NCBI RefSeq assembly: GCF_001598335.1
Contig: NZ_BCYT01000025.1
Location: 1-33,184, forward strand
From: Sphingobium abikonense NBRC 16140
GTDB taxonomy: Bacteria; Pseudomonadota; Alphaproteobacteria; Sphingomonadales; Sphingomonadaceae
Reading direction: 5' to 3'
Length of the DNA: 33,184 nt
The notes under the pieces were generated by a model, which ran no database searches, was not told the DNA's origin, and saw only the letters and a program-made list of their open reading frames with translations. Positions within the stretch are counted from its first letter, which is position 1. Every line of letters begins with the position of its first letter. A program made the position numbers and the translations under genes. This document shows positions 1-8,488 of the stretch, in pieces.

Positions 1-1544
1 GCGAGCCGCCGCAGCGCGACCTGTTCCGGGGACTGCCCGATTCCGACAAATCGGCCGTCGCGCAGGTGCTGGACCAGAATGGCGTGCGCTACGACTTCGA
101 CAATTCCGGCGCGATGACGGTCGCGGAGGATGATTATTTCAAGGCGAAGATGATGCTCGCCGCGCAGGGCCTGCCCAAGAGCGCGCCCGACGGCAACAGC
201 ATGATCGACAGCCTGCCGATGGGCGCCAGCCGCGCGGTCGAGGGTGAAAAGTTGCGCTCGGCCCGCGAAATGGATCTGGCCCGCACGATCGAGGCGATCG
301 ACAGCGTCGAAAGCGCCAAGGTGCATCTGGCCGTCGAACCGCCCAGCGTGTTCCTGCGCGAACGCACCAAGCCGTCGGCGTCGGTGATGCTGCGCCTGGC
401 GCAGGGCCGGCAGCTGACCCAGCAGCAGGTCAGCGCGATCGTGCATCTCGTCGCATCGTCCATTCCCGAACTCAGCCCGGACGATATTTCGCTGGTCGAC
501 CAGAATGGCCGGTTGCTGACCGACAATGACGGCAATGCGGGCGATGATCGCCAACTGGCGATGCAGGGCAAGATCGAGGATCGCTATCGTCAGTCGGTGA
601 TCGCGCTGCTGACGCCGATTCTGGGCGAGGGCAATTTTTCGACCGAAGTTCATGCCGAACTGAATTTCGCCGAACGCCAGGCGACCCGCGAAACCTATCC
701 GCAGGACGAGGCGCGGCTGCGCAGCGAAACCGGCAGCTGGGCGTCCGATCCGCGCGGCCAGGGCAAGGGAGAGGCGAGCGGCATTCCCGGCGCGCTCAGC
801 AACCAGGCGCCGGTCAATCCCACTGTCACGCAGACCAACCCCAATGGCCAGGCGGTGACGCAGGGCCAGACCGCGCAGGCGCAGGCTCCCGGCACGCCCG
901 GCGACCCGCTGATGAAGACGGAAGAAACCTTCAATCGCAATTTCGAACTGGGCCGCGAAGTGTCCGTCGTCCGCGACGCCACCGGCACGGTCAAGCGGCT
1001 GTCGGTCGCCGTCGCGCTGGATAATGGCCCGGACGGCAAGCCTCGTTCGCCGCAGGAAATCGCGGCGCTGGAGGCACTGGTGAAGGGTGCGGTCGGTTTC
1101 GACCAGACGCGTGGCGACGTCGTCGCACTCTCCTCGCGCAGCTTCGTCAAGGAACCGGCCGCTGAAACGCCCTGGTATGAGGCCGACTGGATCGCGCCGC
1201 TGGCGCGCAATGTGTCGGCCCTGCTGGTCGCGCTGCTGGTGATCTTCGGCATCGGTCGTCCGCTGCTCAAACGCCGCGCCGCCGCACAGGAGGCCGCCGC
1301 CGCGCAGCGGGCCGAACAGCAGCAGGTGATCGGTCAGGCCATCTCGACCGAACTTACCAAGCAGGCGGTCGCCAATCCGGCCGACCCGGCCGCTCCGGTG
1401 ACGCTCGACATGATTTCGTCCACCTACGACTATGCGCAGCGCGCCGACCTCATTCGCAACTTCGTGAAACAGGACCCGGATCGCGCGGCCCTGGTGGTGC
1501 GCGATCTGCTGAAGGACGCCAAGAAGGAAAAGGAAAATGCCTGA
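1..1544 (+). CDS. fliF: Flagellar MS-ring protein FliF, 5'-truncated by the window edge
   Basis: FliF forms the MS ring in the inner membrane, the platform for the flagellar switch and export gate. The reading frame is open from position 3 and enters the window already inside the ring-building domain, so the N-terminus with the first membrane segment lies outside. The visible part holds the YscJ/FliF ring-building region, a long Gly/Pro/Gln-rich periplasmic loop around nt 770-900, and a second hydrophobic membrane segment near nt 1190-1260 followed by RPLLKRR. The acidic and lysine-rich tail is the FliG-binding end. The stop codon overlaps the fliG start by 8 nt, which supports co-transcription. 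A GTG at 66 is an internal codon rather than the true start. The identification rests on family resemblance and gene order. Confidence 0.96.
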   Translation, partial: EPPQRDLFRGLPDSDKSAVAQVLDQNGVRYDFDNSGAMTVAEDDYFKAKMMLAAQGLPKSAPDGNSMIDSLPMGASRAVEGEKLRSAREMDLARTIEAIDSVESAKVHLAVEPPSVFLRERTKPSASVMLRLAQGRQLTQQQVSAIVHLVASSIPELSPDDISLVDQNGRLLTDNDGNAGDDRQLAMQGKIEDRYRQSVIALLTPILGEGNFSTEVHAELNFAERQATRETYPQDEARLRSETGSWASDPRGQGKGEASGIPGALSNQAPVNPTVTQTNPNGQAVTQGQTAQAQAPGTPGDPLMKTEETFNRNFELGREVSVVRDATGTVKRLSVAVALDNGPDGKPRSPQEIAALEALVKGAVGFDQTRGDVVALSSRSFVKEPAAETPWYEADWIAPLARNVSALLVALLVIFGIGRPLLKRRAAAQEAAAAQRAEQQQVIGQAISTELTKQAVANPADPAAPVTLDMISSTYDYAQRADLIRNFVKQDPDRAALVVRDLLKDAKKEKENA

Positions 1545-2553
1545 GATCGTCCCCGGCCGTCCCGAGGCGCTCAAGGGCAGCGCCGCCGCCGCCGTCCTGC
1601 TGATGCTGTTCAACGAGGATGAGGCCGCGCAGATCCTGTCGCGCCTGGAACCCGACGAAGTGCGCCAGCTGGGCTATGCCATGTATGACGTGCAGGATGT
1701 CGATCCCGAGGAAGTGAACGAGGCGCTCGACCATTTCGTCACCAAGGCCAAGAAGCGCACCACCATCGGCTATGGCGCGACCCGCCATATTCGCGGCGCG
1801 ATGACCAAGGCGCTGGGCGAGGAACGCGCGGAAACCATCCTGGCGCGCATCACGCCGCCGACCCGCTCCACGCAGCTGGAGATGCTCAAATGGATGGACG
1901 CCAAGGAAATCGCGGTGCTCATCGAAATGGAGCATCCGCAGATCATGGCGATCGTGCTGGCGCATCTGGAAGCGCCGGTCGCGGCCGACGTGCTGCAATT
2001 GCTGCCGTCCGAATATCAGGAGGAAATCGTCTATCGCATCGCCACGCTCGGCCCTGTGTCGAACGAGGCGCTGGAGGATCTGGAGCAGCTGTTGCTGCGC
2101 GGTCCCGCCTCCAAGCAGGGCGCGGCCTCGCAGCGCGGCGGCACGGTCGAGGCGGCCGCGATCATGAACAATGTCCGCAAGGATAATGAACAACGGATCA
2201 TGAAGGCCGTCGCCAAGCGCGACAAGATGATCGCCCAGACGATCGAGGAGGAGATGTTCGTCTTCGACAACCTCATCGACATGGACGACAAGAATCTCGG
2301 CACGCTGATGCGCACGATCGACAATACGGTGCTGGTGGTCGCGCTCAAGGGTGCGAACGACCTGCTCAAGGGCAAGATTTTCAGCTGCATGTCCGCGCGC
2401 GCGGCGCAGGCGATCGCCGACGAGATCGAGGAACGTGGCCCCATTCGCCTGGCCGAAGTGATCGACGCGCAGAAACTCATCATCGCGACCGCGCGCCGCA
2501 TGGCGGACGCCGGCACCATCATGCTCGGCGGAAAGGGCAATGACTTTGTCTAG
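1537..2553 (+). CDS. fliG: Flagellar motor switch protein FliG
   Basis: FliG is the rotor protein that couples the MS ring to the C ring and carries the charged torque helix facing the stator. The protein has 338 residues, the usual length. The family signature EHPQ is at residues 132-135, in the middle domain that binds FliM. The C-terminal third contains the charged torque region with alternating Lys, Arg, Asp and Glu (for example IDMDDKNLG and RRMADAGTIML). It starts 8 nt inside the end of fliF and overlaps fliH by 14 nt, so translation is probably coupled through this part of the operon. Nothing abnormal was seen. Confidence 0.97.
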   Translation: MPEIVPGRPEALKGSAAAAVLLMLFNEDEAAQILSRLEPDEVRQLGYAMYDVQDVDPEEVNEALDHFVTKAKKRTTIGYGATRHIRGAMTKALGEERAETILARITPPTRSTQLEMLKWMDAKEIAVLIEMEHPQIMAIVLAHLEAPVAADVLQLLPSEYQEEIVYRIATLGPVSNEALEDLEQLLLRGPASKQGAASQRGGTVEAAAIMNNVRKDNEQRIMKAVAKRDKMIAQTIEEEMFVFDNLIDMDDKNLGTLMRTIDNTVLVVALKGANDLLKGKIFSCMSARAAQAIADEIEERGPIRLAEVIDAQKLIIATARRMADAGTIMLGGKGNDFV

Positions 2554-3184
2554 GATCTGGGGCGCAGAGGCGGTTCAGGACGTCGCGCCGGTGACGGTTG
2601 CAGGCTTCCGTCCGGCTGAAGGCGGCTTTCGCAGCCTCTATACCGCGCCTCCGGGCCAGCTGACCGCCGCGATGCGCGGCGCCGTGGTCGAGGTGGAGCC
2701 GGAAGTCGATCTGGTCGAGGAAGCCCGTATGGAGGCCTTCACGCTGGGGTTTGACGAAGGCTGCCGCGTCACCGCCGAAGCCAATGCCGCCGATGCCGAT
2801 GCACGCGCACGTCTGGCCGAAGCGCTGGAGCTGCTCGCGCCCGCGCCCAGCGGCATGTTGTCGACGATGTTGTCCGCCACGGTCGTGCGCCTGGTCGAAC
2901 AGATTGTGGGCGAGGTGGAGATTGATCTGGAACGGCTGGTCGACCGGTGCGACACCGTCGCGGCCTTCATCGAAAGCAATCAGGACAGAAGCGCGCTGCA
3001 CCTGCACCCCGACGACGTCGCCCTGCTGGAGGGCGAAACGATCGGCGTGCCGATGGTCGCTGACAAGAGCATGCATCGCGGTTGCGTCCGGCTGGAAACG
3101 GCGGACGGCTGGGTCGAGGATGGCCCGGACGTGCGCCTGTCTCGCCTTCGCGCGCTGATGGATGACATGGAAGGCAAATCATGA
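2540..3184 (+). CDS. fliH: Flagellar export ATPase regulator FliH
   Basis: This 214-residue acidic protein fits FliH, the stator-like partner that holds the FliI ATPase at the export gate and C ring. The sequence is weakly conserved, as is normal for FliH. The call rests on its position between fliG and fliI, its Glu/Asp-rich helical middle (EVEPEVDLVEEARMEAFTLG) and its C-terminal FliH/HrpE-like section around residues 110-200. The ATG at 2540 lies inside the end of fliG, and the stop shares an ATGA with the fliI start. No internal abnormality is seen. A different protein at this locus is unlikely. Confidence 0.88.
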   Translation: MTLSRIWGAEAVQDVAPVTVAGFRPAEGGFRSLYTAPPGQLTAAMRGAVVEVEPEVDLVEEARMEAFTLGFDEGCRVTAEANAADADARARLAEALELLAPAPSGMLSTMLSATVVRLVEQIVGEVEIDLERLVDRCDTVAAFIESNQDRSALHLHPDDVALLEGETIGVPMVADKSMHRGCVRLETADGWVEDGPDVRLSRLRALMDDMEGKS

Positions 3185-4509
3185 TCCAGGCGGCGCTGCG
3201 TCAAGCGGAACATCTGTTCGATCATCTCCAGGTGCAGAACCGCGCGCCGCGTCATGTCGGCCGGCTGGTCAGCCATGATGCGGGCATGCTGGAAGTCACC
3301 GGCTTTCGCCGCCCGATCGGATCGGGCGCGCGGGTACTGGCGAGCGATGGGTCCATCTGCCGCGCCGAAGTCGTCGGCTTTCGCGGCGACCGCACCCTGC
3401 TGGTGCCGCTCGACGCCGACGCGCCGCTGGAAAATGGCATCCGTGTCGAACCCGATAGCCAGGCGAACATGGTGCAGGTGGGCGATGGCCTGATCGGCCG
3501 CGTCATCGACGCCATGGGCCAGCCGCTGGACCGCAAGGGGCCGATCATCGCCGGCGGCACCTGGCCGCTCAACGGGGTCAAGGGCAATGTCCTTGATCGC
3601 GGCCGCGTCACCGAACCCTTTGACCTGGGCGTGCGTGCGGTCAACGCGCTGCTCACCGCCGGGCGCGGCCAGCGCATTGCGATCATCGCGGGGTCGGGCG
3701 TCGGCAAGTCTGTCCTGATGGGTCAGATGATCGCCGGCGCGGAAGCCGACATCGTCGTCACCGGCCTGATCGGCGAACGTGGGCGCGAAGTCAGCGACTT
3801 CCTCGAAACCAAGCTCAAGAACGCGATGCACAAATCGATCGTCGTCGCCGTGCCCGCCGATCATCCCCCGGTGCTGCGCCTGCGCGCGGCCGCCCGCGCG
3901 ACCGCCATCGCCGAATATTTCCGCGCCCGTGGCAAGAAGGTACTGCTGCTGATCGACAGCCTGACGCGCTGCGCCCATGCCCAGCGCGAAATCGGGCTGG
4001 CGCTGGGTGAGCCGCCGGCGATGAAGGGCTATCCGCCTTCCGCCCTCGCGCTCATTCCCCGCCTCGTCGAGCGCGCCGGCGTCGACGCGCGCACCGGCGG
4101 GTCGATCACCGCGCTCTATACCGTATTGGCCGATGGCGACGACACCGACGACCCGATCGTCGATGCCGCCCGCGCAATCGTCGACGGGCATTTCGTGCTG
4201 TCGCGCCAATTGTCGGAACAGGCGATCTTTCCCGCCATCGACATCGGGAAGTCCCTGTCGCGCGTCATGGCCGACGTCGTGCCCGATGCGCATCGCGCCG
4301 CCGCGGCCGGCTATCGCCGCCTGTGGGCCGCCTATGAGGAAAATCGCGACCTCATCCTGATGGGCGCCTATCGCCCCGGCAATGACCCGGCGATCGACGA
4401 AGCGGTCAAGCGCCGGCAGGAAATCCTCGACTTCATCCGGCAGGACCAGAAAAGCCGCATCGACCTCGATACCAGCGCCGCCGCGCTCATTGCCGGCTTT
4501 GGCGCATGA
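3181..4509 (+). CDS. fliI: Flagellum-specific export ATPase FliI
   Basis: FliI is the hexameric cytoplasmic ATPase that energises and unfolds substrates for the flagellar type III export apparatus. The 442-residue protein shows the Walker A loop GSGVGKS at residues 171-177, the Walker B strand VLLLID near residues 254-259 followed by SLTR, and the family string AQREIGLALGEPPA. Length and motifs match the F1-beta-like type III ATPase family, and all catalytic parts look intact. It overlaps fliH and fliJ by 4 nt on each side (ATGA junctions), so the three export-energy genes appear translationally coupled. Confidence 0.97.
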   Translation: MIQAALRQAEHLFDHLQVQNRAPRHVGRLVSHDAGMLEVTGFRRPIGSGARVLASDGSICRAEVVGFRGDRTLLVPLDADAPLENGIRVEPDSQANMVQVGDGLIGRVIDAMGQPLDRKGPIIAGGTWPLNGVKGNVLDRGRVTEPFDLGVRAVNALLTAGRGQRIAIIAGSGVGKSVLMGQMIAGAEADIVVTGLIGERGREVSDFLETKLKNAMHKSIVVAVPADHPPVLRLRAAARATAIAEYFRARGKKVLLLIDSLTRCAHAQREIGLALGEPPAMKGYPPSALALIPRLVERAGVDARTGGSITALYTVLADGDDTDDPIVDAARAIVDGHFVLSRQLSEQAIFPAIDIGKSLSRVMADVVPDAHRAAAAGYRRLWAAYEENRDLILMGAYRPGNDPAIDEAVKRRQEILDFIRQDQKSRIDLDTSAAALIAGFGA

Positions 4510-4931
4510 AGGGGCTGGTCAATCGCCGCCAGCGCGTGCTGCGCGTGCGCGCGGTCCAGCATTCGATGGCGGTGGCCGAAACCGCGCGTGCCCGCGACGA
4601 AGCCAATGGCATCGCCCATAATCTGGAGCGGCTGCGCGCCGTGCGCAACGAATTGTTCGAGACGCAGGGGATGGCCAATGGCGCGTCTTTCGCCGCGATG
4701 CAGGAGCTCGCGACGCGACTGGAGCAGGCCAGCCGCCAGCTTGATGGCGCGCTCTATGACGCTCGCCGCAATGTCGAGGCCAAAGAAGGCATGACTCTTG
4801 CAGCGAACCGCGAAAAGGAAATTGCCAGCCGCCTCAAGGACCGCGCCCGCGCGAACCTGGAGGAGTGGCGGGAGAACAAGCTTGCCGCTTTGCCGCGCTA
4901 TCGGCGGATGCAGCGCAATGAGGATCGTTGA
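4506..4931 (+). CDS. fliJ: Flagellar export protein FliJ
   Basis: FliJ is a small coiled-coil protein that sits in the FliI hexamer like the gamma stalk of F1 and links it to FlhA. This 141-residue product is almost all predicted helix, rich in Arg, Glu, Ala and Gln, with repeated heptad-like patterns and the string REKEIASRLKDRARANLEEW near its end. Sequence conservation in FliJ is low, so the call depends mainly on size, coiled-coil character and position directly after fliI (ATGA overlap). It ends 3 nt before fliK. Confidence 0.86.
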   Translation: MKGLVNRRQRVLRVRAVQHSMAVAETARARDEANGIAHNLERLRAVRNELFETQGMANGASFAAMQELATRLEQASRQLDGALYDARRNVEAKEGMTLAANREKEIASRLKDRARANLEEWRENKLAALPRYRRMQRNEDR

Positions 4932-4934
4932 GCC

Positions 4935-7784
4935 ATGACCATGTTGACCAGCCTCAAGGCCCTGCTGTTTCCTACGGCCGTGTCCGGCGGCGCCACGCCC
5001 ATGGTCATTCCGACAGAAGGCGGCGCGGATTTCGCGCAATTTCTCGGCGCTGCTCAGTCTGTAACGCCCGTGACTGTCCCGGCGGGGTCAGCGACGTCTG
5101 CCAAGGCCCCGGCAGCGGGAGAAGTCGCTGCCTTTGCGCTACCTGCATCGCCCGCCTCGACGGCTGCGATGCCCGATGCCGTTGTCGCCGCCGATCGCGC
5201 GCCGGTCGGGGTAGGGGCGACGGTCCAGACCGAGCAGGCAACGCCTGCGCCACTGGCACAGGTCGAGGATGCGGCTGACATTGCCGCCAAGGCTACCGGA
5301 CCGAACCCGCTGCCCGACGTCGAAGGGGTTGAAACGCCGAATGTGGTGCTGCCGACCCCTAACAGGCCGACAGAATCCCGCAGCCCCTCCAGGCAGCCAA
5401 GTGTAGCGCTTCAAACGGTGGCCGCGCCGACAGCGATTGCGAACATTATTGCAAGCGCGGTTATCTCCATTCCCGCGAATGAGCCAGCGGACCAGTTGCC
5501 CGTCCCTGACGAGGGCGACCTGTCGCCTTTGGCCGTTGTCGGCGCGCCATCGGACATGGAAGAAACGGTATCACCCTTGGCGATGCCGACCGAAGCGGTG
5601 TCGATAACAGCAGTCGCCTCCCCGGCACCCGAAGTCGTCCTGCGCGGCTCTGATGACCAAAATGTCGCCGGGCCGGCCCAACGCGGCGCGGTCGAAAGCC
5701 CGCAAACGCCGGTGCCTTCATCCGAAGCGAGCGACGACGAGCCGATGACGCAACCGGCCACTCCCGACACGAGGGCGCCGACGGATCAGGCGCAAGACAT
5801 GATGATGCCCACGCCCGCGATGGCGATCCCGACTCCTGCGCCATTGCCTCAGGCTGCTGCCGCAGTCAGCGCGCCAATCAGCGCTGCGCCTGCGCCGGTC
5901 GTCGCGCGCGGCACTCCATCGCAACCCGCTATGTCGGCGCAGCCGCGCGCAGCACAGGCCGTGGCAAAGTCGGCCGACCCGGAAGGCGACGCGGGCATAT
6001 CGCCGCGAAGCGCAGGCCTGACGCCGCCACCCGTGGCTACATCAGCCGATATCCCAGTCCCGATGGTGGACGTTTCCAAGCCCTATGCGCAAGCGCCTGT
6101 CGCGCCGTCGCCAATGCCGGTCGAGGAAAAGGCGGTTCCCGTGCCGCCAGCGACTTCCCTGCCAGTAGAGCCGCAGCCAGCCGCGATTCACGCCAGCGTT
6201 GATGGCGTCGCGGCGGCGAATTTGGCCGCAGCCTCTCCGCCTCTCCAGCAATCTGCAAAAGCGCCTCAGTTGTCCGTTTCGCTGTCCGACGCCGCGCCGG
6301 CGCAAGATAGCCAGCATATGTCCGCAAGCGCATCGGTGCCGGTCGCGGACGACATGCTCCAGGTCAATCCCTCCCGTCCCGTCGTTGCGAGCAGGTCGGT
6401 GCGAACGGAGCCTGCGACGGTCGCCTCGACGATATCCACCCCCGGCCCGATCATGCCGGCCGATGATTTGGGCACGGAAACGATGCCTGCGATAGCCGCT
6501 GCGACGACGCCGATCGCCAAGCCCGCCGGCAGCGTCGACCAGAATGCCACGCCGGCTTTGGCGAATGCTGACCCGGTCGTCCAAGTCACCGCCCCACGCG
6601 CCGCCGCAGCCACCATATCGGCGGGAGCACCGGCCGCGCCCGTCGCTGAGATAAAGCCGCCCGTGGCTTCCACGCCAAGCGCGGACCAGTCCATGCCCGC
6701 CAGTCCTCTGCCGCAAGCCGCGCCCGACGCGCTTGCCGTCGAAGCCGATGCGATCCCGCCAAGCCCGATCGCCGCGCCGCGTGAGGCCGCAGGCGCGCGC
6801 ATGAGTGTCGAGACGCCGACGCCAGAAACCGACGGCGTATTGACCGCTCCGGCCAATCGCGCGACCATGCAGTCCGTAGCATCGCAGGCCGCTGTCGTTC
6901 CGCCCGCCATTGACATAGCTGAACCGGTCGCAGCGCAGCCGGATAGGCCGTCCGATGCGGCGCGCCCGATGGTGCAGCGGGTTCGGGCCGAGGCCGTGTC
7001 CTTGCTTCAGCTGGTGCGTGATCAGATGACTGGGCGCGCCGCCGCACCTGTCGAAGCGCGTGGCGATGATCAACGCACCGTCGCCAACGACACCGCGTCG
7101 GTTGCGGCCGCTTCACCGACGGCGTCCTCCACGCCGGCACATGCCGCAACCGCGCCGCTGCTCGCGCCGGCACCCCATGCCGTTACGCCGATCGCGCCAA
7201 TCGCCACGCCCGCCATCGACCTGTCTGCCAGCCTTGGCGCGCAGATGGTCGACATGGGCGTGTCGGGCCAGTGGATCGACGGGCTGGCGCGCGACATTGC
7301 CGGCCTGTCCACCAATGGCGCGCAGGGCCGGTTCCAGATCAACGCCGACCAGCTTGGCCCCGTTCAGGTCGATATCCGCCAGGGCGCGAACGGCGCGGCG
7401 GTAAGCCTTACCGTCGCCAGCGAAGCGGCTGAACTGGCGCTGCGTCAGGACAGCGACCAGCTGAAACGCGATCCCGCCTTTTCCGGCGCGCGCATCCATG
7501 ACGTGCGAGTCGAGCGCGCGGCGCATATCACCGAACCGGCTCGCGCTGACAGCTCATCTAACCAGAATGGTTCACCATCCGACCAGCAACAACAATCATC
7601 CGCCAATCAGTGGCAGGCCCAGGGCCAAGGATCGGGCCAGGGGGCTGCCCAGTCGCAGATGCAGGGCCGGCAGGGTCGCGAAAATATCGCGCAGTTGCAT
7701 AAAAATGGCGACGGGCCGGTCGTTATGGACTCTGAGGAGGCGGGCAACAGCGCCCGCGACACAGTGCGCGCGCGCTATGCGTGA
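4935..7784 (+). CDS. fliK: Flagellar hook-length control protein FliK, unusually long
   Basis: FliK measures hook length during export and switches the export gate from hook to filament substrates. Only the C-terminal part is recognisable: near residues 775-870 lies the conserved hook-length domain, with GRFQINADQLGPVQVDIR and EAAELALRQDSDQLKRDP. The preceding roughly 760 residues are low-complexity Ala/Pro/Val/Thr-rich sequence without clear folds. The last 70 residues are Gln/Ser/Gly-rich (QNGSPSDQQQQSSANQWQ). At 949 residues it is more than twice the Salmonella protein (about 405). The long flexible region fits a tape-measure role. No frameshift is evident, since the frame stays open and keeps codon bias throughout. 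Confidence 0.9.
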   Translation: MTMLTSLKALLFPTAVSGGATPMVIPTEGGADFAQFLGAAQSVTPVTVPAGSATSAKAPAAGEVAAFALPASPASTAAMPDAVVAADRAPVGVGATVQTEQATPAPLAQVEDAADIAAKATGPNPLPDVEGVETPNVVLPTPNRPTESRSPSRQPSVALQTVAAPTAIANIIASAVISIPANEPADQLPVPDEGDLSPLAVVGAPSDMEETVSPLAMPTEAVSITAVASPAPEVVLRGSDDQNVAGPAQRGAVESPQTPVPSSEASDDEPMTQPATPDTRAPTDQAQDMMMPTPAMAIPTPAPLPQAAAAVSAPISAAPAPVVARGTPSQPAMSAQPRAAQAVAKSADPEGDAGISPRSAGLTPPPVATSADIPVPMVDVSKPYAQAPVAPSPMPVEEKAVPVPPATSLPVEPQPAAIHASVDGVAAANLAAASPPLQQSAKAPQLSVSLSDAAPAQDSQHMSASASVPVADDMLQVNPSRPVVASRSVRTEPATVASTISTPGPIMPADDLGTETMPAIAAATTPIAKPAGSVDQNATPALANADPVVQVTAPRAAAATISAGAPAAPVAEIKPPVASTPSADQSMPASPLPQAAPDALAVEADAIPPSPIAAPREAAGARMSVETPTPETDGVLTAPANRATMQSVASQAAVVPPAIDIAEPVAAQPDRPSDAARPMVQRVRAEAVSLLQLVRDQMTGRAAAPVEARGDDQRTVANDTASVAAASPTASSTPAHAATAPLLAPAPHAVTPIAPIATPAIDLSASLGAQMVDMGVSGQWIDGLARDIAGLSTNGAQGRFQINADQLGPVQVDIRQGANGAAVSLTVASEAAELALRQDSDQLKRDPAFSGARIHDVRVERAAHITEPARADSSSNQNGSPSDQQQQSSANQWQAQGQGSGQGAAQSQMQGRQGRENIAQLHKNGDGPVVMDSEEAGNSARDTVRARYA

Positions 7785-7812
7785 TCCGCGCCCATCCCAG
7801 GGGACCTAGACC

Positions 7813-8433
7813 ATGAGCGATGAACCCAAGGCGAAGAAGAAAAAGGGCGGGGGCATGAAGATGATCCTGCTGCTGGTCGTCGGCGTCATCGTCGGCGGCG
7901 CGGGCGCGGCGGGCGGTCTGTATGCCGCCGGCTTCTTCGGCGCGAAGGAGGAAGGCCCCAAGGAAGACCCGAACAAGCCCGTGCTGGTGCTGGCGGGCGA
8001 AAGCGCCGAAGAGATCGCCAAGGCTCATGCCGCCCCGCATGGCGAGGCCGGCGCGATCCACGCCATGCCCCATGGCAAGGGCATCGACCTGCCCACTCCG
8101 GCCAATCCGGCCGCCTATCAGGCAACCTATTTCCAGTTGCAGGCGCCCTTCACCTCCAACATGAGCGACACCGACGCCTTCGCCCAGATTTCGGTCGCGG
8201 TATCGACCTATTATGACATGCGCGTGGTCGAAGCGATCAAGACGCATGAAATGGCGATCCGCAGCCAGGTGCTGATGATGCTGGCCCAGCAGCCGCAGGA
8301 GGTGCTGGACACCCCCAGGGGCAAGCAGATGCTTCAGGGCAAGATCAAGACGATCATCAACGATATTTTGAAGCAGAAAACCGGCTATGGCGGCGTTGAT
8401 AACGTTTATTTTACCAATTTCGTTATTCAATAG
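7813..8433 (+). CDS. fliL: Flagellar basal body-associated protein FliL
   Basis: FliL is a single-pass inner-membrane protein that surrounds the stator units and supports motor torque. This 206-residue product has a basic cytoplasmic start (EPKAKKKKGGGMK), one hydrophobic segment at about residues 16-40, and a periplasmic FliL domain. The domain includes YFQLQAPFTSNMSDTD, the long helix around AIKTHEMAIRSQVL and the terminal TNFVIQ typical of FliL. A purine-rich Shine-Dalgarno stretch (AGGGGAC) precedes the ATG. The linker between membrane segment and domain is long (residues 45-105). It is followed by fliM after 55 nt. Confidence 0.93.
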   Translation: MSDEPKAKKKKGGGMKMILLLVVGVIVGGAGAAGGLYAAGFFGAKEEGPKEDPNKPVLVLAGESAEEIAKAHAAPHGEAGAIHAMPHGKGIDLPTPANPAAYQATYFQLQAPFTSNMSDTDAFAQISVAVSTYYDMRVVEAIKTHEMAIRSQVLMMLAQQPQEVLDTPRGKQMLQGKIKTIINDILKQKTGYGGVDNVYFTNFVIQ

Positions 8434-8456
8434 GGCCGCCTGAAGAGGGTCGGGAT

Positions 8457-8484
8457 GTCCCCTGACCTGATGCGGGCAGGGGAC
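8457..8484 (+). promoter_or_regulatory. Inverted repeat covering the fliM ribosome binding site
   Basis: GTCCCCTG (8457-8464) and CAGGGGAC (8477-8484) are perfect 8-bp inverted arms separated by 12 nt. The right arm contains the fliM Shine-Dalgarno sequence AGGGGA, ending four bases before the ATG at 8489. In mRNA the arms could pair and hide the site. The repeat is read directly from the sequence. Its regulatory role is inference. Confidence 0.45.
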
Positions 8485-8488
8485 CAAG

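Noticed and set aside
2980..4293. A 437-codon minus-strand frame opposite fliH and fliI
   Set aside because: The plus-strand FliI shows intact Walker motifs and overlapping operon starts. The opposite frame has shadow-type composition (Asp/Arg/His/Gln) and no family resemblance.
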